This document shows, piece after piece, positions 6,646 to 11,668 of a stretch of 11,668 nt of DNA; within the stretch, counting starts at the first letter, position 1; the number at the start of each line of letters is the position of its first letter. The DNA comes from Geodermatophilaceae bacterium (GTDB taxonomy: Bacteria > Actinomycetota > Actinomycetes > Mycobacteriales > Geodermatophilaceae). The position numbers and the translations under genes are program-made. The notes beneath the pieces were generated by a model, which made no database searches, was not told where the DNA came from, and saw only the letters and a list, made by a program, of their open reading frames with translations. Where the stretch lies: contig JACCXW010000086.1 in NCBI GenBank assembly GCA_013696785.1, positions 1 through 11,668 on the forward strand, read 5' to 3'.

Positions 6646-7320
6646 CTACGGAGGTGACGGCGCGGCGGCGGCGGCCCTGGCCCGGAGGGCGGCGATGGCG
6701 CGGGCCGGGTCGTCGGCTCCGTACACGGCCGACCCGGCGACGAACACGTCCGCGCCCGCCTCGGCGGCCTGCACGATGGTGTCGGCGTTGACGCCGCCGT
6801 CCACCTCGATGAACAGCGTCAGGTGCCCGGACTGGACCAGTTCGCGGGCCTTGCGCACCTTGGGCAGCACCTCGGCGATGAAGCCCTGGCCGCCGAAGCC
6901 TGGCTCGACAGTCATTACCAGCAGCGTGTCGAACTCCCGCAGGATCTCGAGATAGGGCTCGAGCGGAGTCCCCGGTTTGATGCCGAGGCCCGCCAACCCA
7001 CCCGCCGCCCGGATCGCCCTCGCCACCTGCACCGGGTCGTCGGCGGCCTCGACATGGAACGTCACGTTGCGCGCCCCTGCCTCGGCGTACGGCGGAGCCC
7101 ACCGATCGGGGTTCTCGATCATGAGGTGGCAGTCCAGCGGGATGTCCGTGGCGCTGAGCAAACTCTGCACCACGGGTAGGCCGAGGGTCAGGTTGGGCAC
7201 GAAGTGGGCGTCCATGACGTCCACGTGCAGCCAGTCCGCACCCTCGACCACCCGGGCCTCCTCGCCGAGGCGGGCGAAGTCCGCGGACAGGATGCTGGGA
7301 GCGATCATCGGCGGTCGCAC
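6646..7320 (-). CDS. rpe: Ribulose-phosphate 3-epimerase Rpe
   Basis: Rpe interconverts ribulose 5-phosphate and xylulose 5-phosphate in the pentose phosphate pathway, in a metal-dependent TIM barrel. The sequence shows all family landmarks: IAPSILSADFARL (catalytic Asp in SADF), WLHVDVMDAHFVPNLTLG (metal-binding His and Asp), DCHLMIENPDRW, VTFHVEA, GIKPGTPLEPY, LVMTVEPGFGGQGF, EVDGGVNADTI and FVAGSAVYG. The start is uncertain. The conserved core begins at the ATG 7306-7308. GTG at 7318-7320 and 7327-7329 add four or seven residues, and the ATG 7354-7356 lies inside a palindrome. None has a Shine-Dalgarno. GTG 7320 is preferred because a TACAGT (7328-7333) lies seven bases upstream, as for a leaderless mRNA. 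The product is a substrate of RibBA, which explains the neighbourhood. Confidence 0.94.
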   Translation of the reverse strand: MRPPMIAPSILSADFARLGEEARVVEGADWLHVDVMDAHFVPNLTLGLPVVQSLLSATDIPLDCHLMIENPDRWAPPYAEAGARNVTFHVEAADDPVQVARAIRAAGGLAGLGIKPGTPLEPYLEILREFDTLLVMTVEPGFGGQGFIAEVLPKVRKARELVQSGHLTLFIEVDGGVNADTIVQAAEAGADVFVAGSAVYGADDPARAIAALRARAAAAAPSPP

Positions 7321-7327
7321 GGCGGTC

Positions 7328-7333
7328 ACTGTA
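7328..7333 (-). promoter_or_regulatory. Possible -10 hexamer for leaderless rpe
   Basis: TACAGT on the minus strand fits TANNNT and lies seven bases before the GTG at 7318-7320, where a leaderless transcript would begin. No good -35 box is seen at the expected distance. The only support is this match plus the absence of any ribosome binding site for rpe. Confidence 0.2.
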
Positions 7334-7349
7334 CGGCGGGTCGCCCCAA

Positions 7350-7395
7350 TGATCATGGAGTTTGGCCGGTCAGGGCCGGCAGAATCCCATGATCA
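7350..7395. repeat. Intergenic imperfect palindrome between rsmB and rpe
   Basis: TGATCATGG (7350-7358) and CCATGATCA (7387-7395) are perfect nine-base inverted arms. Inside them, GCCGG (7365-7369) and CCGGC (7376-7380) pair around a six-base loop, with a few A-T and G·T pairs between (7360-7363 with 7382-7385). The element fills most of the 72-base rsmB–rpe gap and includes the rsmB stop codon. It is less GC-rich at its ends than its surroundings. From memory, palindromes with ATGATCATGG-type ends recur between genes in some actinomycete genomes, which would make this a REP-like element; it could equally be a bidirectional transcription terminator. Confidence 0.55.
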
Positions 7396-8760
7396 CGGGC
7401 CTTTGCGGAGCAGGGCGATGAACATCGCGTCGGTGCCGTGCAGATGCGGCCACAGCTGTACATGCGGCCCGTCGCCGAGGTCCGGTACGCCGGGCAGTGC
7501 GGGCCGGGTGTCCAGCTGTTCCGCGCCGGTACGGCGGACCACGTCGGCGACGACCGCCCGGGTCTCGGCCAGGTGCGGCGAGCACGTGGCGTAGGCGACC
7601 AGGCCGCCGGGACGGGCGGCGGCGAGCCCGGCCGTCAACAGCTCACGCTGCAACCGCGCGAGCGGCGGAATATCCGAGGGCTGGCGGCGCCAGCGGGCCT
7701 CCGGGCGACGGCGCAGCGCCCCGAGCCCGGTGCACGGGGCGTCGACCAGCACCCGGTCGGCATCCGGCGGACGGGGATCCCGCCCGTCGGCGACCTCCGT
7801 GCGTACCGGCAGACCGGCCGTCGCCTGCTCGACGAGCTTCGCCCGGTGCGGCTGCAGTTCCACCGCCAGCACGGCGGCGGCTCGCTCCGCGGCCAGGGCG
7901 CCGAGCAGGGCCGCCTTTCCCCCTGGCCCGGCACACAGGTCGAGCCAGTTGCCGTCCGGGCCGTCGAGGTGGCCGTTCGTGAGTGCCAGTGCGGCGAGCT
8001 GGCTGCCCTCGTCCTGGACCGCGGCACGCATGTCCCGGACCGGCGCCAGCGCCCCCGGGTCGCCACCGTCGAGCCGGACGGCGTACGGCGACCACGGTCC
8101 CGCTGTTCCCCCGCTGAGAGCTGCCAGCTCGTCGCGACCGATCCGGCCCGGACGGGCCACGAGGTGCACGCGCGGGCGCTCGTCGTCGGCTGCGAGCGCC
8201 GTCGCCGTCTCCGGCCAGTCCCCGCCCAGCGCGTCCCGGTAGGCGCGCACGATCCACGCCGGGTGCGCATACCGCTGGGCCAGGTGCGCGGCCGGGTCGT
8301 CGGCCATCGTCGGTGCGACTCGTTCCAGCCAGCCGGTCTCGTCGTACGCCGAGACCTTCCTCAGGACGGCGTTCACGACGCTCACCTGCCCGTGCGTCAA
8401 GACCGTCCGGGCGAGGTCGACCGAGGTGTTCACGGCTGCGTGGGTGGGGATCCGCGTGCGCAGCAACTGATAGGAGCCGAGTCGGAGGACGTCGAGCAGC
8501 GTCGCGTCCACCGCCTCCAGCCGACGATCGAGGCAGGCGCCGAGCACGGCGTCCAGTGAGCCCTGGGCCCGAAGCGTGCCGTAGCCCAGTTCGGTGGCCA
8601 ACGCCCGATCGCGTTCGTCGAGGCCACGCTCCCGCAGCATGCCCGGCAGCGTCAGGTTTGCGTACGCGTCGCGTTCGGCCACGGCCCTGAGCAGGTCGTA
8701 GGCAACCCGTCGCGGGTCGGAGGACGGCACCGGGCGGTACGCCGGCCGTCGCCCCGTCAC
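7393..8760 (-). CDS. rsmB: 16S rRNA (cytosine-967-C5)-methyltransferase RsmB
   Basis: RsmB methylates C967 of 16S rRNA from SAM during small-subunit maturation. Residues about 15-140 form the NusB-like RNA-binding domain (RRVAYDLLRAVAERDAYANL, RDRALATELGYGTLR, VNAVLRKVS). The rest is the Rossmann methyltransferase: VQDEGSQLAAL, the SAM loop LCAGPGGKA (275-283), DAPCTGLGALRRRPEARWR with Cys343, and YATCSPHLAET with Cys393. These are the two conserved cysteines, of which that in the TCS motif is the catalytic nucleophile of this subfamily. The frame opens to an ATG at 8797-8799, but the GTG at 8758-8760 is preferred because it overlaps the fmt stop as GTGA and gives a normal 455-residue protein. 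Neither start has a clear Shine-Dalgarno. The fmt–rsmB order is widespread in bacteria. Confidence 0.95.
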   Translation of the reverse strand: MTGRRPAYRPVPSSDPRRVAYDLLRAVAERDAYANLTLPGMLRERGLDERDRALATELGYGTLRAQGSLDAVLGACLDRRLEAVDATLLDVLRLGSYQLLRTRIPTHAAVNTSVDLARTVLTHGQVSVVNAVLRKVSAYDETGWLERVAPTMADDPAAHLAQRYAHPAWIVRAYRDALGGDWPETATALAADDERPRVHLVARPGRIGRDELAALSGGTAGPWSPYAVRLDGGDPGALAPVRDMRAAVQDEGSQLAALALTNGHLDGPDGNWLDLCAGPGGKAALLGALAAERAAAVLAVELQPHRAKLVEQATAGLPVRTEVADGRDPRPPDADRVLVDAPCTGLGALRRRPEARWRRQPSDIPPLARLQRELLTAGLAAARPGGLVAYATCSPHLAETRAVVADVVRRTGAEQLDTRPALPGVPDLGDGPHVQLWPHLHGTDAMFIALLRKGP

Positions 8761-9683
8761 CGAAACACCGTCGGGGGTGCCCGAAGACCCCGGAGCCATG
8801 CGGCCGCGGGCATGAAACGCTTGCCCGGCGGCTGTACCTCACCGAGCCGGACACCGTGCGTTGCCGTGCCGACGAGGATCTCGTCGCGCTCGATCCGCAT
8901 CTCCCCGGGGCCCAGATCGTCCACTGTGGACAGTGGGATGATCGGGCCGAGCCGGAGCCGCTCCTCGCCGACAGCCGTCCAGGCGCCTGGTGCCGGCGTG
9001 CAACCGCGGATCCGGCGATCCACCGCGGCGGCGGGTAGCACCCAGTCCACCCGGGCATCGGCGACGGTCAGCTTCGGCGCGTACGTCACCCCGTCAGCCG
9101 GCTGCGGCCGAGCGTTCAACCGGCCGGCCTCGATCCCGTCCAACGTCGCCAGCAGCAGTTCGGCGCCCGAGACTGCAAGCCGGGCGAGGAGGTCACCGGC
9201 GGTGTCCCGGGCGCCGATGGGTTCGGTGAGTACGCCGTACACAGGGCCGGTGTCCAGACCCGCCTCGAGCCGGAACGCCGTCGCACCGGTGATGTCGTCG
9301 CCGGCCATGACGGCGTGCTGCACCGGCGCGGCACCCCGCCAGGCCGGCAGCAGCGAGAAGTGCAAGTTGACCCACCCGTGCCGCGGCACGGCCAGCGCCT
9401 GCACCGGGATCAACCCGCCGTATGCCACGATCGGGCAGCAGTCGGGAGCGAGCCCGGCCAGTCGGGCGAGAAAGTCCGGGTCGCTGACCCGCGACGGCGC
9501 CAGGACCTCCAGGCCGTACTCGCCGGCAACCTCGGCGACCGGGGACGGGCGAAGCCGCCGCCCACGCCCGGTCGGCGCGTCGGGCCGGGTGAGCACCGCT
9601 AGCACCTCGTGCCGGACCGAGTCGAGGACGGCGCGCAGGCTCGGCACCGCCGCTTCCGGCGTACCGGCGAAGACGATCTTCAG
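8757..9683 (-). CDS. fmt: Methionyl-tRNA formyltransferase Fmt, apparent CTG start
   Basis: Fmt formylates the amino group of initiator methionyl-tRNA using 10-formyl-THF. Visible features are the N-terminal strand KIVFAGTPEAAVPSL, TRPDAPTGRGRRLRPSPV (32-49), VAYGGLIP, and VNLHFSLLPAWRGAAPVQ with catalytic Asn106 and His108. GLDTGPVY with Asp144 and the C-terminal OB-like tRNA-binding domain (TYAPKLTVADARVDW, PAPGAWT) follow. At 308 residues it is full length. The homologous start, usually MR/MKLVFAGTPE, falls on a CTG at 9681-9683. No ATG, GTG or TTG occurs in this frame between the stop of the upstream hydrolase gene and the conserved core. GGGAAGGG (9688-9695) is correctly placed for the CTG. 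Starting further upstream would require a long arginine- and serine-rich extension read out of frame through the hydrolase gene, so CTG is the better explanation. Confidence 0.93.
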   Translation of the reverse strand: MKIVFAGTPEAAVPSLRAVLDSVRHEVLAVLTRPDAPTGRGRRLRPSPVAEVAGEYGLEVLAPSRVSDPDFLARLAGLAPDCCPIVAYGGLIPVQALAVPRHGWVNLHFSLLPAWRGAAPVQHAVMAGDDITGATAFRLEAGLDTGPVYGVLTEPIGARDTAGDLLARLAVSGAELLLATLDGIEAGRLNARPQPADGVTYAPKLTVADARVDWVLPAAAVDRRIRGCTPAPGAWTAVGEERLRLGPIIPLSTVDDLGPGEMRIERDEILVGTATHGVRLGEVQPPGKRFMPAAAWLRGLRAPPTVFR

Positions 9684-9687
9684 CGCA

Positions 9688-9695
9688 CCCTTCCC
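9688..9695 (-). promoter_or_regulatory. Shine-Dalgarno supporting the CTG start of fmt
   Basis: GGGAAGGG on the minus strand ends four bases before the CTG at 9681-9683. It is the only purine-rich, anti-SD-complementary stretch close to the point where Fmt homology begins, and no standard start codon in the fmt frame is available near it. Confidence 0.5.
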
Positions 9696-9738
9696 GACGT
9701 CGAGCAGACCGGCGCCACCCGAGATTTGCCGGCCATCG

Positions 9739-10953
9739 TCACAGGCTGCAGTCCAGCAGGCCGAGCGGGACCGCGTTGCCCATCGCCCGGTAGCCCGCGT
9801 CGCTCGGGTGCAGCCCGTCGCCGCTGTCGTAGACGGGCCGGAACGTGGTCGGGGCGGACGGGTCGCGCACGACGGCATCGAAGTCGACGACCCCGTCGAA
9901 CTCGCCACTGTTCCGGATGAAGTCGTTCACCGCCTGCCGCTCCGCTTCCCGGGCGGGACTGCCGCCTTCGTTCGGCGTCAGGGTTCCGCCGAGGATGCAG
10001 GTGTCGTCAGCGTGGGCTCGGGCGATCAGTTCGCGGTAACCCTCGATCAGGTCTGCGGCCGTGGCGCCGGTGTTGATGTCGTTGATGCCCTCGAGCAGGA
10101 TCACCGTCTCCACCCCCGGCTGGTCGAGCACGTCCCGGCCGAATCGCCGCAAGGCGCTCTGTCCGACGCCACCGGACAGCACCCGGTTGGCCGAGATGCC
10201 CTCGTTCGCGACGCCTTTCTCCGCATTCGGTGGCGCGGCGATCAGCCGTTGCGCCAAATAGTCCGTCCACCGCCGGTTCGTGCCCGGCGTCGAGCCCACA
10301 CCGTCGGTGATCGAGTCACCGAGCGCGGCGACCGTGCTCTGCGCGGCTCGCTGGGTGACCACCAACGATTCGAGGAAGATCCAGCGGGAGAGCCCCCGGG
10401 TGTAGGCCGAGCCACTGTCCTCGCTGGCGTGATCCCCCGGTTCGGACAAGTAGTTGGCGGTCAGCGCGAGGTTGTGACCGGTGGCCCGGCGTACCTCCGC
10501 GTCCACGTAGACACTCACCGCCAGCGTCTGCCGGGCGGCCACGTTGCCCGGCAGCGGGTCGCTCAGAACCTCCTCGCCGACCGGCACCGTGATCGAGGGA
10601 TCGCCGCCGAAGAAGACCTGCCGGCTGGAGCCCGGCACGAGGGTCGCGCCCGACTGCACCACGCCCACGCTGATTGTGCGGAACGTGACCGGGGCGGACC
10701 CGAACGCGTTGGACAGCGAGACTTGCAGGCCGCGCCCGGCGACCGACGTCGTGACGACGTTGCGCACGGTCTGCTGCGTCACCTTCGTGAACGTGACGTC
10801 CGCGCTGGCCGCCCACGTGATCAGTGGTTGGACCGCCGGTGCCGATGGCGTCCCCGGTGCCGCCGAGGCCGGCGCGCCCAAGCCGCCGACCAGCAGCCCG
10901 GCGAACAGTGCCGCCAACAGCCTGATCTGACCCCGAGCCGATCTCAGCAGCAC
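9739..10953 (-). CDS. Secreted SGNH/GDSL-family hydrolase
   Basis: This 404-residue protein is a predicted exported esterase or acylhydrolase; its substrate cannot be read from the sequence. Residues 1-31 form a Sec signal peptide (Arg-containing n-region, hydrophobic LLAALFAGLLVGGLG, then PASA with likely cleavage after Ala31). Residues about 45-205 look like an all-beta accessory domain (TVRNVVTTSVAGRGLQVSLS, LAVSVYV), common in actinobacterial secreted SGNH proteins. The catalytic domain follows, with block I ALGDSITDG (nucleophile Ser214), block II NEGISANR (Gly252), block III EGINDIN (Asn291) and block V DGLHPSDAGY (Asp379, His382), so the catalytic set is complete. The GTG start has GAGGAG seven bases upstream (10961-10966). 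It sits between priA and fmt, unrelated in function to either; a fatty-acyl, acetyl-glycan or lipase role is equally possible. Confidence 0.9.
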   Translation of the reverse strand: MLLRSARGQIRLLAALFAGLLVGGLGAPASAAPGTPSAPAVQPLITWAASADVTFTKVTQQTVRNVVTTSVAGRGLQVSLSNAFGSAPVTFRTISVGVVQSGATLVPGSSRQVFFGGDPSITVPVGEEVLSDPLPGNVAARQTLAVSVYVDAEVRRATGHNLALTANYLSEPGDHASEDSGSAYTRGLSRWIFLESLVVTQRAAQSTVAALGDSITDGVGSTPGTNRRWTDYLAQRLIAAPPNAEKGVANEGISANRVLSGGVGQSALRRFGRDVLDQPGVETVILLEGINDINTGATAADLIEGYRELIARAHADDTCILGGTLTPNEGGSPAREAERQAVNDFIRNSGEFDGVVDFDAVVRDPSAPTTFRPVYDSGDGLHPSDAGYRAMGNAVPLGLLDCSL

Positions 10954-10976
10954 AGCGTCACTCCTCGTACATCACC

Positions 10977-10997
10977 GGCCGGGCAGTGTGACCGGCC
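10977..10997 (-). promoter_or_regulatory. Short inverted repeat in the hydrolase 5' leader
   Basis: GGCCGG (10977-10982) and CCGGCC (10992-10997) pair around a nine-base loop, ten bases upstream of the hydrolase ribosome binding site. No U-tract follows, so termination of priA is weakly supported; an mRNA leader hairpin is as likely. Six-pair GC repeats can also arise by chance at this base composition. Confidence 0.25.
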
Positions 10998-11005
10998 CCG
11001 TAGGC

Positions 11006-11011
11006 AGGCTA
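11006..11011 (-). promoter_or_regulatory. Possible -10 hexamer for the SGNH hydrolase gene
   Basis: TAGCCT on the minus strand fits TANNNT in the 113-base priA–hydrolase gap, placing a transcript start near 10999 and a leader of about 45 bases. The region 16-18 bases upstream has only a poor -35 match, so this is a weak call. A promoter here would make sense because the hydrolase is functionally unrelated to priA. Confidence 0.2.
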
Positions 11012-11066
11012 ACCGGAGCCGCCGACAGTCCTCGCCCACCCGTTAGCGGTACGACCGCTGCCGCCC

Positions 11067-11668
11067 TCAGATCAGCTCGTGCGGGTCCAGTTGCACGCGC
11101 GCCGGATCACCGACCTTGCGGGCGCTGCGCACTCCCTGGGCCTCGTGCAGCGAACGCGCCAGCGCCGCACCGTCGGCCCGCGGCACCCGGACCAGCATCC
11201 GCTCCAGCGAGTCGTCGACCGGCACCGGGCCGAGCAGCTGAGCCGACGGCGGCAACCTCGCCGCGGCGATCACGTCCGCGACAGCGGCCGGTACGCCGGT
11301 GATCGCAGCGAACCGTGACACCGGAGGGAACCCGAGCTGCGCCCGCTCGGACAGTTCCCGCTCGGCGAGCCAGGCCGGCGCCCAGCGCACAAGTGCCTGG
11401 ACCGCGGGCACGCCGCCGTCGGCCCCGACCAGCACCGGGCCGCCGGCACAAACCAGGGTGGCAGCGTTCATCCACCTACGCAGGGCCTCCTCCGCCGCCC
11501 GCAGGTCGGCCCGCGTCAGCAGCGCCCATCCGTCCAGCAGCAGCGCCGCGCCGTAGCCACCCTCGGCCACGGGTTCTGCCCCGGGCGTCGCCACCACGAT
11601 CGCCGGCCCGGGGCCGACCGTGTCGAGGACGGCGTCACGCCCCGACGTGCGGACGACCGCCCCCGGGA
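11067..11668 (-). CDS. priA: Primosomal protein N' (PriA), C-terminal part, 5' end missing
   Basis: PriA recognises stalled replication forks and reloads the replicative helicase. About 200 C-terminal residues are visible. They include the helicase-lobe end VVATPGAEPVAEGGYGAALLLDGWALL, the conserved DLRAAEEALRRWMNAATLV helix, and VRWAPAWLAERELSERAQLGFPPVSRFA with the family's GFPP motif. The C-terminal domain ends VQLDPHELI. These match actinobacterial PriA, which has lost several helicase motifs in known cases and may be a structural primosome factor rather than an active helicase. The zinc-binding cysteines and Walker motifs lie outside the window, so activity cannot be judged. The frame is open to the right edge, and the reading frame continues beyond 11668. 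Confidence 0.93.
   Translation of the reverse strand, partial: PGAVVRTSGRDAVLDTVGPGPAIVVATPGAEPVAEGGYGAALLLDGWALLTRADLRAAEEALRRWMNAATLVCAGGPVLVGADGGVPAVQALVRWAPAWLAERELSERAQLGFPPVSRFAAITGVPAAVADVIAAARLPPSAQLLGPVPVDDSLERMLVRVPRADGAALARSLHEAQGVRSARKVGDPARVQLDPHELI

Noticed and set aside
5729..7102. Minus-strand open frame of 457 codons across rpe, the riboswitch and ribD
   Set aside because: It is a shifted frame of rpe and ribD and runs through the FMN aptamer; the translation is low-complexity Arg/Gly/Ala.
8761..8799. ATG start of rsmB at 8799
   Set aside because: It would add 13 non-conserved residues inside fmt with no ribosome binding site. The GTGA overlap at 8757-8760 fits the compact operon better, though this is not proven.
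8812..11046. Very long plus-strand open frame (744 codons) opposite fmt and the hydrolase
   Set aside because: It mirrors two well-supported minus-strand genes, its product is rich in Arg, Ser, Pro and Ala with no domain, and it is the expected effect of GC-rich third positions removing stops on the opposite strand.
1..11668. tRNA/rRNA genes, CRISPR arrays, insertion sequences, phage or toxin-antitoxin genes, or a new defence-type system
   Set aside because: No cloverleaf with a CCA end, no regularly spaced repeats, no transposase or integrase motifs. All sizeable minus-strand frames are accounted for by housekeeping families or one secreted hydrolase.

Overview
The window is a GC-rich, gene-dense stretch of bacterial chromosome in which every supported gene lies on the minus strand. 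GC-rich third positions, frequent GTG/TTG starts, the gene order priA–fmt–rsmB–rpe–ribD–ribE–ribBA–ribH–hisE–hisG and protein signatures such as the lumazine synthase N-terminus all point to an actinomycete (Actinomycetota). I cannot name a genus from sequence alone.

Reading in the direction of transcription (right to left): the C-terminal part of priA (11067-11668, cut by the window edge); a secreted SGNH/GDSL hydrolase (9739-10953); fmt, methionyl-tRNA formyltransferase, apparently with a CTG start (8757-9683); rsmB, 16S rRNA m5C967 methyltransferase, overlapping fmt by 4 bases (7393-8760); a short gap with a strong imperfect palindrome (7350-7395); rpe, ribulose-phosphate 3-epimerase (6646-7320); an FMN riboswitch (6390-6582) with a candidate switching region; ribD, ribE, ribBA and ribH; then hisE and hisG; an 88-base gap with two inverted repeats; murA (381-1742); and the start of arfB (1-369, cut by the window edge).

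The centre is a complete riboflavin-ring pathway under one FMN riboswitch. RibBA makes both precursors, from GTP and ribulose 5-phosphate. RibD processes the GTP-derived branch. RibH condenses the two to lumazine and RibE dismutates lumazine to riboflavin. Rpe, just upstream, interconverts ribulose 5-phosphate, the RibB substrate. Junctions within ribD–ribH–hisE are a 1-base gap or 4-base stop/start overlaps, so the unit looks like one translationally coupled operon, with hisE (and probably hisG) drawn into the FMN-controlled transcript. The fmt–rsmB pair serves translation initiation and ribosome maturation.

I see no mobile element, CRISPR array, tRNA or rRNA, and no convincing undescribed system. 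The points worth a second look are the CTG start of fmt, the mutually exclusive hairpins after the riboswitch, the extra arm in its aptamer, the rsmB–rpe palindrome, the hydrolase inserted between priA and fmt, and the hisG–murA spacer.
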